This document shows positions 1 through 8,632 of a stretch of DNA of 25,933 nucleotides, piece after piece (position 1 is the first letter of the stretch; each line of letters begins with the position of its first letter). The notes beneath the pieces were generated by a model. That model did no database searches and was not told where the DNA came from. It saw nothing but the letters and a program-made list of their open reading frames with translations. The translations under genes and the position numbers were made by a program. The DNA is taken from positions 1 through 25,933 of the forward strand of contig DLRW01000082.1 in NCBI GenBank assembly GCA_002501205.1, given 5' to 3'. This DNA comes from Flavobacteriales bacterium UBA7878. GTDB lineage: Bacteria > Bacteroidota > Bacteroidia > Flavobacteriales > Schleiferiaceae.

Positions 1-202
1 AAGCCCGGGCAAAGCGCTCTTCATCTACAAAGCGCTCCAGAATTAATTCGGATAACAAGGTATCTGCAATTTCTGGAAAGAGGCCATAGCTGAGCAACTT
101 ATCCCGCACTTCCTTTTGACTTCTTTCACGATACAAGCAATAGCCTCGGATTTTTTCCCGAGCTTCATTCAGGTCATAGATTTTACCCTGATTGGAAGAC
201 AT
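1..202 (-). CDS. recX: RecX family regulatory protein, N-terminal part (cut by window edge)
   Basis: Reading the minus strand from an ATG at 202 gives 67 codons open to the window edge. The protein contains the pattern YCLYRERSQKEVRDKL followed by ERFVDEERFARA, which is the typical N-terminal signature of RecX, the small helical-repeat protein that binds RecA and modulates its filaments. The start codon shares one base with the stop of the upstream DUF4286 gene (TAATG), so translation is probably coupled. It is the last visible gene of the serS operon. The C-terminal repeats lie outside the window, so completeness cannot be judged. The family call rests on motif recognition only. Confidence 0.85.
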   Translation of the reverse strand, partial: MSSNQGKIYDLNEAREKIRGYCLYRERSQKEVRDKLLSYGLFPEIADTLLSELILERFVDEERFARA

Positions 203-516
203 TAAGCCTGATCTTCGTGATCGATACGCAAGATGGTTCGGAAAGCGGCAAATTTATTTTGGAAACGTTGGGAATGCTCAGCTTGCAATCGAGGAGCATG
301 CTCTTTTTGATAGCGCTCCAAATCGCGCAAATCCCTAAAACGATATTGTAAAGAATAGGTAATTCCCTGCTCTTCTTCTACCATTACATGGCAGATACGA
401 TTATCGATAAAAATACCGGTGGCCAATACATCTGGAATATGCACTTCCTTCATCCATTGCAGCCACTCATCATGCACATCCTTCTCGATGTTTACCGTTA
501 CGTTGTAGATATACAT
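202..516 (-). CDS. DUF4286 family protein
   Basis: A 104-residue cytosolic protein beginning MYIYNVTVNIEKDVHDEW, with no signal peptide or membrane segment. The N-terminal pattern, with a central block of LQYRF followed by a charged helical region, matches what I know of the DUF4286 family, which is common in Bacteroidota and has no established function. Its size and alternating strands and helices resemble small ferredoxin-like (dimeric alpha/beta barrel) folds, but that is inference. It starts two bases after the stop of the TPR gene and its own stop overlaps the recX start, so it is translated within the same mRNA. A weak AGGAG lies about 16 bases before the ATG, too far to be a convincing ribosome binding site. 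Confidence 0.8.
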   Translation of the reverse strand: MYIYNVTVNIEKDVHDEWLQWMKEVHIPDVLATGIFIDNRICHVMVEEEQGITYSLQYRFRDLRDLERYQKEHAPRLQAEHSQRFQNKFAAFRTILRIDHEDQA

Positions 517-518
517 CT

Positions 519-2354
519 CTAATTAATTTGATCTCCTCTTAAGCGACGGTAGGCCTTCCTTGCTTCACTAGCAAAGAAACTGTCTACATGTTCTGTAAAC
601 AGCTGCTCATAAGCCTTCATAGCCGCATCAGTGTGGTTTAGTTTTTCTTCCGTTTTTCCAATTTCGTAGAGTGCATCGTCCACCAAAATATCTTCACTGT
701 ACTCATCTACCACCCTTTGCCAAAGCTTAATGGCTTCAGCATCCTGGTGCTGCGCCCTCTTTATTGAAGCGCGCAAGAACAGACTTTCATCGGCAATAGG
801 ATGATCTGCATAGCCCATATCCAGCAGCTCCAAAATTGCCAAGGCTGAATCGTAAATTTCACGATAGTAAAAAAGGTCCGCTCGAGCATAGGCCTCTAAT
901 GCATCCGTAGTAGAGTCCAAAGCCATATTATCGGTAATCAAAAGCGAATACTGCATGGCATCATTGGCGATCAGTTTCGAGGTAGATTCCTTCAGTACCG
1001 AAAAAATTCCTTGGGCCCATTGAAAGTCGCCCACATAATATGCTGCTTTCGCCCTTTTAAACTTGGCTTCTTGCCCGATTACCGATTGATCCAAAGCCTT
1101 TTCTGCCTTGCGATAGTAGATGATCGCATCCCAACGTCGCCCAGTAAAAAGCAATAAATCTGCATAGGCAATTTGCGCCAGAGCCTGGTCGTCTTTACCA
1201 ATCCAGGAACGATCAAATAAAGAAGTTAAAATACCTTCTGCGGTGTCTGCTTGATTTAAGCGATAGGCATAAACTTCTGCCAATGGAATCATTAAATCGG
1301 CCTGAAAGGGATCTCCCCTAAAGCCTTTACCATATTGCTCATAATCGGCTGCCAAAGATTGCCAGGCTTCCAAAGTGGAGGTTTCCGATTCTTGCAAGCT
1401 ATGTTTACGAGAATCTAACCAAGCTATAACTGAAGATTGGTAATAGGGGTAAGTTTCCCCTTTATCCAATTCGTATTTATAGACGCGGGCGGCCAAGTCA
1501 AAATCTCCGGCATTATAGGCCAAACGTGCTAAATTGGAAATCTCCTTTCCATCCAATCGCCCTTGACGATCCAGTGCTCGCAATTGGGTAAAGGCAGCTC
1601 GGAAGTTTTCTTCCTGACTGTAAATATGAATCAGAAGTTCATTGAATCGTTCCGGTGCTCCTGCCTGAATGCGTTTGATAATCTCCTGCTTGAGCAGTTC
1701 CAAATTCTCATCCCTTTGACCTGCTTCGATGGATTGGGCCAGGAGCGCTTTTACCGTAGCTAAATAGCCTGGAGTACGCTCGACCATTTGCAAGTACATC
1801 TCATGCATTTTAGGAATATCACCCAGCTCTCCGTAGAGTAGAGCCATCTGATAGTCGAAATTCATATTCGAATTTTCCTTTAATGCATGCTGATATACGC
1901 TGAGGGCGCGATTGGCATAACCTCGATCGCTCAAAGCCTTTCCATAAGCATAGGCTTGACCCGGACTGCGATCGATAATTTCAAAAATCGATTCCATCAA
2001 CTTTTCGGCATCCCGCAGGTCTTCTTCCTTTAGGTGCAGGTACAACTGATCAACTTCAAAATTGGCCTTACGACCGGGCAGGCGACGGGCCCAATTGCGG
2101 CTGAGCTTAATGGCATCACGGTATTCTTCTAATTCCAAATAAGAATCAAAAAGCAATTGATAAACCTGGGGCTCCACGCTTCGTTCCCCCAAATCCTCTA
2201 ATTTATCAATGACCTTTTCGTACTCCTGATCCTGAAAGTACTGTTTAGCCAAAGCCAAAGCTTGAGCATCATTAGCCTGATTGGGACTCTGGCTAAAAGC
2301 CGGAAGGGTCCACAAACAAAGGAAGCATAAGAAAATATTAAAGCGATTTTTCAA
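519..2354 (-). CDS. Secreted tetratricopeptide-repeat protein
   Basis: A 611-residue protein with an N-terminal signal peptide (MKNRFNIFLCFLCLWTLPAFS, likely cut after AFS) and then helical repeats over nearly the whole length. TPR-like units are clear near residues 30-60, 130-200, 280-310, 390-460 and 530-600, for example the segment YADLLLFTGRRWDAIIYYRKA. Such proteins act as binding scaffolds, here probably in the periplasm or at the outer membrane. The start codon is TTG: an in-frame stop lies a few codons upstream and no ATG intervenes. It starts nine bases after the lipoprotein gene. No enzymatic motif is visible and the binding partner is unknown. Confidence 0.8.
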   Translation of the reverse strand: MKNRFNIFLCFLCLWTLPAFSQSPNQANDAQALALAKQYFQDQEYEKVIDKLEDLGERSVEPQVYQLLFDSYLELEEYRDAIKLSRNWARRLPGRKANFEVDQLYLHLKEEDLRDAEKLMESIFEIIDRSPGQAYAYGKALSDRGYANRALSVYQHALKENSNMNFDYQMALLYGELGDIPKMHEMYLQMVERTPGYLATVKALLAQSIEAGQRDENLELLKQEIIKRIQAGAPERFNELLIHIYSQEENFRAAFTQLRALDRQGRLDGKEISNLARLAYNAGDFDLAARVYKYELDKGETYPYYQSSVIAWLDSRKHSLQESETSTLEAWQSLAADYEQYGKGFRGDPFQADLMIPLAEVYAYRLNQADTAEGILTSLFDRSWIGKDDQALAQIAYADLLLFTGRRWDAIIYYRKAEKALDQSVIGQEAKFKRAKAAYYVGDFQWAQGIFSVLKESTSKLIANDAMQYSLLITDNMALDSTTDALEAYARADLFYYREIYDSALAILELLDMGYADHPIADESLFLRASIKRAQHQDAEAIKLWQRVVDEYSEDILVDDALYEIGKTEEKLNHTDAAMKAYEQLFTEHVDSFFASEARKAYRRLRGDQIN

Positions 2355-2363
2355 TGGTATGGG

Positions 2364-2915
2364 CTATTGAGCCAAGCTATCGCTTTTGGAAACTAAATCC
2401 AAGTAGCGTGCTTCAGCAGTATCCCAAATCGCTTTCGCTTCCAGTACCGGCACAATACGTTTGCTGATTAAAACTTGTAAATCATTCAAAGCCTTTTCTT
2501 CCGCTTGAATGTAATCACTAACCTGAGTCGTATCCAGTTTCTGATCTTCGAGGCTATTGCGTAAAGATTGTAACTGCGATTTGGAATAGGCCAATCCACG
2601 GCGCATCTTCTTATAATCGCCGCTGTACTTCATATAAGGATGATGTACTACATCGATATTAGCCATGGTTTCGGTCCAATAGCGTTTATCTTGTTGATCG
2701 GCCATCGGGCCGGATAAAATCTTGTACAGGGAGTCCACCTTCGGGAAATCCTTTAAAATCCGGATTGAATCTACCTGATCAAAAGATTTCTGGAGACTAT
2801 CATTAATAGCCAACATGGAGTTAACCTGGTCAATTTCCTCAGCGTACCGAGCTTCTCCTTGACTACAGGCCCAAAGCAAGCTAATGCCTAAGGCCGAAAC
2901 AATAAGTTTACGCAT
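2364..2915 (-). CDS. Small lipoprotein, helical, unknown function
   Basis: A 183-residue protein with a type II signal peptide: a short basic start (MRK), a hydrophobic stretch and the lipobox L14-W15-A16-C17. The mature part is rich in Asp, Glu, Lys, Ser and Leu, with long predicted helices (roughly residues 25-60 and 95-175) and no cysteines after the lipid anchor. That suggests a coiled-coil or helical-bundle lipoprotein facing the periplasm. I do not recognise a named family. It lies three bases after serS and nine before the secreted TPR gene. The two envelope proteins may work together, but only adjacency supports this. Confidence 0.75.
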   Translation of the reverse strand: MRKLIVSALGISLLWACSQGEARYAEEIDQVNSMLAINDSLQKSFDQVDSIRILKDFPKVDSLYKILSGPMADQQDKRYWTETMANIDVVHHPYMKYSGDYKKMRRGLAYSKSQLQSLRNSLEDQKLDTTQVSDYIQAEEKALNDLQVLISKRIVPVLEAKAIWDTAEARYLDLVSKSDSLAQ

Positions 2916-2918
2916 GAA

Positions 2919-4187
2919 TTAAATTTTGTCGAATCCCGTAAAAGCCTGCAGAGCCTTCGGAATTCGGATTCCATCTTCACCTTGATGATTTTCAAGCAAG
3001 GCGGCAACGATACGCGGTAAAGCCAGCGCACTGCCATTTAAGCTGTGCAATAACTGGGTCTTCTTGTCTTCTCCACGATAACGAATTTTCATTCGATTGG
3101 TTTGGAAGGTCTTGAAATTAGATACGGAACTTACTTCTAACCAACGCTCTTGCGCAGCACTCCATACCTCAAAATCATAGGTAATAGCCGAAGTGAAGCC
3201 CATATCTCCCCCACATAGTCGTAGAATTCGATAAGGCAATTCCAGCTTTTCCAAAAGCCCCGCAACATGCTCCACCATCGAGTTGAGCATGGGCATAGAG
3301 TCTTCCGGCTTGGTAAGGCAAACAATCTCTACCTTATCGAATTGATGTAAGCGGTTTAAGCCTCGCACATCTTTACCATAAGAACCTGCCTCGCGACGGA
3401 AACATGCAGAGTAAGCCGTGGCTTTGATGGGCAAATCTTCATCTTCGATGATATCGCCACGGAAAATATTGGTAATGGGTACCTCCGCGGTAGGAATAGC
3501 ATAGAGCTTATCCTCCGTTACGTGGTACATCTGTCCTTCCTTATCGGGTAATTGACCGGTTCCAAAACCTGAATCTTCGTTCACCATTAAAGGAGGTTGA
3601 TACTCTTCAAAACCAGCATTGCGGTTTTCCTCCAGGAAGAAATTGATTAAGGCTCTTTGTAAACGGGCGCCCTTACCTTGATAAACTGGGAAACCTGCGC
3701 CGGTAATCTTTACTCCTAAATCGAAGCGAATCAATTTCAGCTCTTCGGCCAATTCCCAGTGAGGCTTCGCTCCTTCGGGCATGGCTTTGATTTCACCTAC
3801 ACGTTTCACCTCTTCATTGTCCGCCTCCGATTTTCCGGCCGGCACAATATCTATTGGCACATTAGGCAAGGCTACCAAATCCTGATCCAGGCTATTTTTA
3901 AGCTGCTCCTGCTCTTGTTGCAACTCCTTAATACGCTCTTTTAATTCGGCAGTACGCGCTTTGGCCTTATCGGCTTCATCACGTTTACCCTCCTTATATA
4001 AAAGCCCTATTTCCTTCGAAATTTGATTGCTTTCGGCTAAAGCCTGATCCAGTTCATTCTGGTTTTGTCGACGTAATTCGTCGAGCTTTAAAATATCTTG
4101 AATACTCTGCTCCGCGTCGAGGCCACGTTTCTTAAGGCCTGCTGCTGCTGCCTGAGCATGTTCACGGAGATAAGTGATTTCGAGCAT
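2919..4187 (-). CDS. serS: Serine--tRNA ligase
   Basis: Charges tRNA(Ser) (and tRNA(Sec) where present) with serine in the cytosol. The 422 residues match the usual bacterial length. Residues about 36-102 form the long antiparallel coiled-coil arm that grips the tRNA. The class II core follows: the serine-site loop TAEVPITN (233-240), motif 2 FRREAG (263-268) and motif 3 NGSALALPR (384-392). It is the first gene of a minus-strand operon reaching to recX. A terminator for rpmA lies upstream, so serS needs its own promoter. A weak -7 candidate (TAAATTCG, one mismatch from TAnnTTTG) lies at 4204-4211, about 17 bases before the ATG. Confidence 0.97.
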   Translation of the reverse strand: MLEITYLREHAQAAAAGLKKRGLDAEQSIQDILKLDELRRQNQNELDQALAESNQISKEIGLLYKEGKRDEADKAKARTAELKERIKELQQEQEQLKNSLDQDLVALPNVPIDIVPAGKSEADNEEVKRVGEIKAMPEGAKPHWELAEELKLIRFDLGVKITGAGFPVYQGKGARLQRALINFFLEENRNAGFEEYQPPLMVNEDSGFGTGQLPDKEGQMYHVTEDKLYAIPTAEVPITNIFRGDIIEDEDLPIKATAYSACFRREAGSYGKDVRGLNRLHQFDKVEIVCLTKPEDSMPMLNSMVEHVAGLLEKLELPYRILRLCGGDMGFTSAITYDFEVWSAAQERWLEVSSVSNFKTFQTNRMKIRYRGEDKKTQLLHSLNGSALALPRIVAALLENHQGEDGIRIPKALQAFTGFDKI

Positions 4188-4265
4188 GATTGTGATTTTG
4201 ATGCGAATTTACAATAGAGCGAAGAGACCTGATAGCCCACGAGAATTAATTCTTTAGGGCCCTAA

Positions 4266-4303
4266 ATGAAAAAATCCCTCGCCGACATAAGCCAACGAGG
4301 GAT
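4266..4303 (-). terminator. Rho-independent terminator of rplU-rpmA
   Basis: On the minus strand, ATCCCTCG at 4296-4303 reads into a 14-base loop and pairs with CGAGGGAT at 4274-4281. A run of T follows on the minus strand (4268-4274 region). It lies 24 bases beyond the rpmA stop and separates the ribosomal-protein operon from serS. Confidence 0.85.
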
Positions 4304-4326
4304 CTGAATACGATATCACACGCAGC

Positions 4327-4584
4327 TTAGGCCTGAGGCTCTACTGATACGAATGATTTGTTATTACTTTTCTTCTGGAATTTCACGGTACCGTCAGTTA
4401 AGGCGAATAAGGTGTGGTCTTTACCCATACCTACATTCTCACCAGGATTGTGACGAGTACCACGCTGGCGCACGATGATGTTACCGGCAATTGCTTGCTG
4501 ACCACCAAAGATTTTCACACCTAAGCGTTTACTTTCCGATTCGCGTCCGTTCTTGGAACTACCTACTCCTTTTTTGTGAGCCAT
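4327..4584 (-). CDS. rpmA: 50S ribosomal protein L27
   Basis: An 85-residue basic protein of the large ribosomal subunit, close to the peptidyl-transferase centre. The sequence begins MAHKKGVGSSKNGRES and contains GGQQAIAGNIIVRQRGT and HNPGENVGMGKDHTLFAL, all hallmarks of bL27. There is no N-terminal pro-extension of the Firmicutes type, so the mature N-terminus is generated simply by removal of Met. It follows rplU by 33 bases, which is the usual arrangement, and is closed by a hairpin terminator. Confidence 0.97.
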   Translation of the reverse strand: MAHKKGVGSSKNGRESESKRLGVKIFGGQQAIAGNIIVRQRGTRHNPGENVGMGKDHTLFALTDGTVKFQKKSNNKSFVSVEPQA

Positions 4585-4617
4585 GTCTTCTAATTTTAAG
4601 GTTTCGGTTTACCTGAA

Positions 4618-4926
4618 CTAACCGATGCCAGTAATTTCAATTTGAGAAATGTACTGACGGTGACCGTTCATCTTCTGGTAACCTTTACGACGTTTCTTCT
4701 TAAACACTAATACTTTGTCAGCTCTTAAGTGCTGTACAATTTTGGCATTTACTTTAATGCCTTCTATAACCGGGGCGCCAACTTCTACCTTACCGTCATT
4801 GTCGGTTAACATAACCTTATCAAAAGAAAGTTCTGAACCTTCTTCTGCATCTAAACGGTTAACGTAGATACGTTGATCTTTCTGTACTTTGTACTGATGC
4901 CCTGCTATCTCTACGATGGCGTACAT
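4618..4926 (-). CDS. rplU: 50S ribosomal protein L21
   Basis: A 102-residue large-subunit protein. It starts MYAIVEIAGHQYKVQKDQRI and ends with the conserved basic segment KVLVFKKKRRKGYQKMNGHRQ, both diagnostic of bL21. It is the first gene of the rplU-rpmA operon, with a matching -7 promoter element about 23 bases upstream of the ATG. The predicted leader is short, so I see no room for a large structured autoregulatory leader. Confidence 0.97.
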   Translation of the reverse strand: MYAIVEIAGHQYKVQKDQRIYVNRLDAEEGSELSFDKVMLTDNDGKVEVGAPVIEGIKVNAKIVQHLRADKVLVFKKKRRKGYQKMNGHRQYISQIEITGIG

Positions 4927-4948
4927 ACAATATCATTTTTAAGGGCTG

Positions 4949-4956
4949 CAAATTTA
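4949..4956 (-). promoter_or_regulatory. Promoter -7 element of rplU
   Basis: The minus strand carries TAAATTTG followed by CAGCCC, a perfect match to the Bacteroidota -7 consensus TAnnTTTG. No TTG is found at the usual 17-23 base distance upstream; the nearest CTTG is only 11 bases away. The predicted leader is about 17-20 bases. Confidence 0.6.
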
Positions 4957-5176
4957 GGACAAAAATTCAAGCGACTGATCATCGAAGAGTATTTTTTTCA
5001 TTTCTTAATCACTTCGCTTTCAAGATGTCGCCAAAGGTAAAAAACTAAAATACTGTTAAGACCGACCTCCATCCATACGGAAAAGGCCTTCTATCCAATG
5101 TAAGCTCCTTAAAAAGTGTTAAAATTGCCTTCCGCTTTCAACGGGAAATTAGATCAATAAATAAATCGAAAACGAC

Positions 5177-6493
5177 ATGAAGAAAAAGCTTTTGGGTTTG
5201 ATTCTTCTTCTGGGATTCGGATCAGCGCAAGCGCAGACTGATATCAAATTTGAAGAATATGACCTCCCCAACGGTTTGCACGTGATTTTACATGAGGATC
5301 ACAGCACCCCCATTGTAGCAGTTAGCGTACTGTACCATGTGGGAAGTAAAAACGAAAAAGAAGGACGCTCGGGCTTTGCCCACTTCTTTGAGCATTTAAT
5401 GTTCGAAGGTTCTCCCAATATTGAGCGTGGCGAATACATGAAGATTGTTCAGGCTAATGGTGGTGCCCTTAATGCCAACACTTCTTTCGATCGCACTTAT
5501 TATTATGAAATCCTTCCTTCCAACCAATTGGAATTAGGTTTATGGTTAGAGAGTGAGCGTATGCTTCAAGCTACCGTAGATTTAGAAGGAGTAGAAACAC
5601 AGCGTGAGGTAGTAAAAGAAGAAAAGCGTTTACGCATCGACAACCAGCCTTACGGTTCTTTCCAGGCCAAGATGTTTGGTGCTGCTTTCGGCGACAGCTA
5701 CTACGGTATCCCTCCAATCGGTACCATGGAAGATTTGAATGCTGCTGAAACCGCAGACTTCACTGATTTCTACGAAACATTCTATGTTCCTAACAATGCC
5801 ACTCTTTCAATCGCGGGTGATATCGACCCTAAACAAGCCAAAGCTTGGATCGAAAAGTACTTTGGTGGCATTCCTGCAGGAACCAAAGAAATTCCTCGCC
5901 CTACAGAAGAACCAGCCGGTTTAAGTGGTGAGGTAGTTGACACCGTATACGACAACATCCAATTACCTGGCATCATCATGGGCTACCGCAGCCCTAAACA
6001 AGGTACCAAAGAAGCCTATGCCATGGATATGATCTCTACCATTCTTTCGGATGGACAGAGCTCTCGTTTATACAAGTCTTTGGTTGATGACCAACAATTA
6101 GGTTTGGTAATCCAGTCTTTCCCTTTCACCTTAGAAAACGCTGGGGTATTCATAACCTTCGGTTTAGCTAATCAAGGCGTAGACCTTAATAACTTTATCG
6201 CAGCAATTGATACCGAGATTGCCAAGATGACTACTGAAATGATTTCTGAAAAGGAATACACCAAAATTCAAAATCAATTGGAAAACGATTTCGTATCTAC
6301 CAATGGTAGCATGGCCGGTATCGCGGAGAGTTTAGCCGATTACCACGTGTATTTGGGTGATGCCAATTTGATAAATACCGAAATCGAAGAGTATCGCAAT
6401 ATCGATCGCGAATTTATTCTGGAAGTAGCTAAGAAATATCTGCGTCCTGAAAACCGCGTGGTACTGGTTTACTTACCTAAAAACGAACAATAA
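5177..6493 (+). CDS. M16 family zinc metallopeptidase (catalytic subunit type)
   Basis: A 438-residue secreted protein with a signal peptide cut near AQA-Q (residues 17-20). It carries the inverted zinc motif H69-F-F-E72-H73, with the distal zinc ligand probably E149 in VVKEEKR, 76 residues downstream as expected for M16. Two homologous halves follow in the usual M16B order. Family members degrade peptides in a closed chamber. Here this would be in the periplasm. The next gene starts eight bases later and encodes a homologue without the zinc site, so the two probably form an active/inactive heterodimer as in M16B pairs. A weak promoter candidate (TAAAATTG at 5120-5127) lies upstream. Substrate is unknown. 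Confidence 0.93.
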   Translation: MKKKLLGLILLLGFGSAQAQTDIKFEEYDLPNGLHVILHEDHSTPIVAVSVLYHVGSKNEKEGRSGFAHFFEHLMFEGSPNIERGEYMKIVQANGGALNANTSFDRTYYYEILPSNQLELGLWLESERMLQATVDLEGVETQREVVKEEKRLRIDNQPYGSFQAKMFGAAFGDSYYGIPPIGTMEDLNAAETADFTDFYETFYVPNNATLSIAGDIDPKQAKAWIEKYFGGIPAGTKEIPRPTEEPAGLSGEVVDTVYDNIQLPGIIMGYRSPKQGTKEAYAMDMISTILSDGQSSRLYKSLVDDQQLGLVIQSFPFTLENAGVFITFGLANQGVDLNNFIAAIDTEIAKMTTEMISEKEYTKIQNQLENDFVSTNGSMAGIAESLADYHVYLGDANLINTEIEEYRNIDREFILEVAKKYLRPENRVVLVYLPKNEQ

Positions 6494-6501
6494 ATAACAG
6501 C

Positions 6502-8577
6502 ATGATGAAACGCATTTTAACCAGCGCATTGGCCATGCTGATTAGCGTGGCAGCTTTTGCTCAACTCGATCGCTCGGTGCGCCCAGAACCTGCGCCAGCC
6601 AAGAATATTGAGTTTGGCGATTACGATGTATATAAATTGGATAATGGTTTAACCATTATCGTAGTGGAGAACGATAAACTGCCTCGGGTTTCTTTTAGCC
6701 TGGTAGTAGATCGCGACCCAATCTTTGAAGGCGACAAAGCCGGATATGTTTCCTTGGCCGGACAGTTATTACGTCAGGGTACTACCAACCGCAGCAAAGA
6801 CCAGTTAGATGAAGAAATCGACTTCATTGGTGCCAGTCTTTTTACCGGATCCAGCAATGTATACGCTGCTGGCTTAACTAAGTATCAAGAAACCTTAGTA
6901 GAGCTTTTAGCTGATGTAGCTTTAAATCCTTCTTTCCCTGCTGAGGAATTCGACAAGCTGAAAAAGCAAGCCATCTCTGGTATCGAAAATGCCAAGGATG
7001 ACCCTAACAGCCTTTCCAGCCGTATCTTCAACCAAAGCCTTTATGGCAAGGATCACCCATACGGTGAATTGCAGTCTGAAGAAAACGTTGAAAACATCAG
7101 CCTCGAGGATTGTAAAAGCTATTACAATAACTACTGGACTCCCAGCAAGACCTACATTACTGTAGTTGGCGACATCAAGGCCCGCAAAGCCAAAAAGTTG
7201 ATCAAGAAGTATTTTGGCGACTGGCAAGCCAAGGAAATGCCGAGCGCTACTTATCCTGCCGTTCCTCAGTACGAGGGTACTATAGTGAATGTAGTTAACC
7301 GCAACAGCTCTGTACAAACTGTACTTTCTATCGGTAACACCATCGACCTTAAACCCGGCGATCCCGATATCGTGAAATTGCGTGTAGCTAACCAAATTTT
7401 AGGTGGTGGCAGCATGGGTCGTTTATTCCAAAACATCCGCGAAGACAAAGGCTATACTTATGGAGCCTACTCTAGCTACGACTCTGATCGTTTGGTGGGT
7501 GAGTTCAGTGCTGGTGCTTCTGTACGTAATGAAGTAACCGATAGTGCGGTGGTAGAATTTATCAAAGAATTTGAGCGCTTGCAAAACGAAGCCGTTACGG
7601 ATGAAGAATTACAAGCGGCTAAAAACAACATCATTGGTTCTATTGGTCGTTCTTTGGAAAGCCCACAGACCATTGCTTCCTACGCTCTTAACATTCAGCG
7701 TTACAATTTACCTGAAGACTATTACAGCAATTACCTGAGTCGCCTGGACGCAGTAAGCAAAGAAGATGTAATGGCAGTGGCCAAGAAGTATTTCCACACC
7801 AATTCCTTAGTAATTACTGCTGTAGGTAAAGGTGCTGAAATCGCTGCCGGCTTAGAAAAATTCGGTCCGGTTACCTATTACGATTTCTATGGTGAAGAAA
7901 CTGGTCCTCCCAGCTTACCTGTGCCTGATGGCATGACTGCCCAAAATGTATTGGACGGTTATATTACGGCCTTAGGTGGACAGGAAAATTTAAACAAGGT
8001 AAAAGACCTTACCATTACCAGCACTATTGCGATCCCTGGCTTACCAATGCCTGCTAAAGGTGTTACCATGCGTAAGCGTCCTAACTTGTTTAAAAACGAA
8101 ATGAGTGTAGACGGAATGGGCGTAATGCAGAAAACGGTTTATACCGGGAAGAAAGCTAGCATTAGCGGCATGGGTGGCAGCAAAGAAGTAACCGACAGCG
8201 AAGAGCTTAAAACTTACGAAGCTCAAGCCACCTTCTTCGCCGAAACTCAATACCCTGCCTTAGGTTACACCTTAGAACTGACCTCAATTGGTTTTGTAGA
8301 TGGTGAAAAGGCCTATGTAATGGAAGTAACCAGCCCTGAAGGCGATAAAAGCACCGAGTTCTACTCTGTAGAAACCGGCTTGAAAATTAAAGAAGAAAGT
8401 AGCTTTGAAGGTCCAGAAGGCCCCATGACTGCCAGTACTGCTTTTGCCGACTACCGCTTGGTAAATGGTGTTATGTTCCCCTTCTCAATGACTATCAGTC
8501 AAGGTCCTCAGAAAATCAAATTCGAGGTTAAAACCGTAGAGGTGAACAGCGGATTGAAAAAAGCGGACTTCAACTAA
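6502..8577 (+). CDS. M16-family non-catalytic subunit fused to a LolA-like domain
   Basis: A 691-residue protein with a signal peptide (cut after AFA, residue 20). Residues about 35-460 are a two-lobed M16 peptidase fold, but where the zinc motif should be the sequence reads S84-L-A-G-Q88, so H, E and H are all lost. The second half keeps conserved elements such as NQILGGGSMGRLFQNIREDKG. Residues about 478-691 form a separate beta-rich domain (TAQNVLDGYITALGGQ, then many paired strands, then VNGVMFPFSM) resembling outer-membrane lipoprotein-sorting (LolA-like) proteins. It is co-transcribed with the preceding catalytic M16 gene, likely as its structural partner. The tail might bind hydrophobic ligands or the envelope; that is inference. 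Start may be Met1 or Met2. Confidence 0.9.
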   Translation: MMKRILTSALAMLISVAAFAQLDRSVRPEPAPAKNIEFGDYDVYKLDNGLTIIVVENDKLPRVSFSLVVDRDPIFEGDKAGYVSLAGQLLRQGTTNRSKDQLDEEIDFIGASLFTGSSNVYAAGLTKYQETLVELLADVALNPSFPAEEFDKLKKQAISGIENAKDDPNSLSSRIFNQSLYGKDHPYGELQSEENVENISLEDCKSYYNNYWTPSKTYITVVGDIKARKAKKLIKKYFGDWQAKEMPSATYPAVPQYEGTIVNVVNRNSSVQTVLSIGNTIDLKPGDPDIVKLRVANQILGGGSMGRLFQNIREDKGYTYGAYSSYDSDRLVGEFSAGASVRNEVTDSAVVEFIKEFERLQNEAVTDEELQAAKNNIIGSIGRSLESPQTIASYALNIQRYNLPEDYYSNYLSRLDAVSKEDVMAVAKKYFHTNSLVITAVGKGAEIAAGLEKFGPVTYYDFYGEETGPPSLPVPDGMTAQNVLDGYITALGGQENLNKVKDLTITSTIAIPGLPMPAKGVTMRKRPNLFKNEMSVDGMGVMQKTVYTGKKASISGMGGSKEVTDSEELKTYEAQATFFAETQYPALGYTLELTSIGFVDGEKAYVMEVTSPEGDKSTEFYSVETGLKIKEESSFEGPEGPMTASTAFADYRLVNGVMFPFSMTISQGPQKIKFEVKTVEVNSGLKKADFN

Positions 8578-8600
8578 GAAGACCTCTTCATAAAATCTAG

Positions 8601-8632
8601 AAGCCGTCTCATTAATTTGAGGCGGCTTTTTT
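8601..8632 (+). terminator. Terminator of the M16 operon
   Basis: AAGCCGTCTCA at 8601-8611 pairs with TGAGGCGGCTT at 8618-8628 (one G-U pair) around a six-base loop, followed by a run of T. The T run overlaps the stop codon of the convergent transporter gene at 8631-8633, so the two transcription units abut with no spacer. Confidence 0.88.

Noticed and set aside
4927..5176. 250-base intergenic region checked for a tRNA, small RNA or L21-type leader
   Set aside because: No cloverleaf or long stem is visible; only the rplU promoter and a weak candidate for the M16 operon.
6922..7395. 157-codon open frame antisense to the second M16 gene
   Set aside because: It lies wholly inside a clear M16 coding sequence, has no recognisable domain or promoter, and its protein looks like a reverse-frame shadow.
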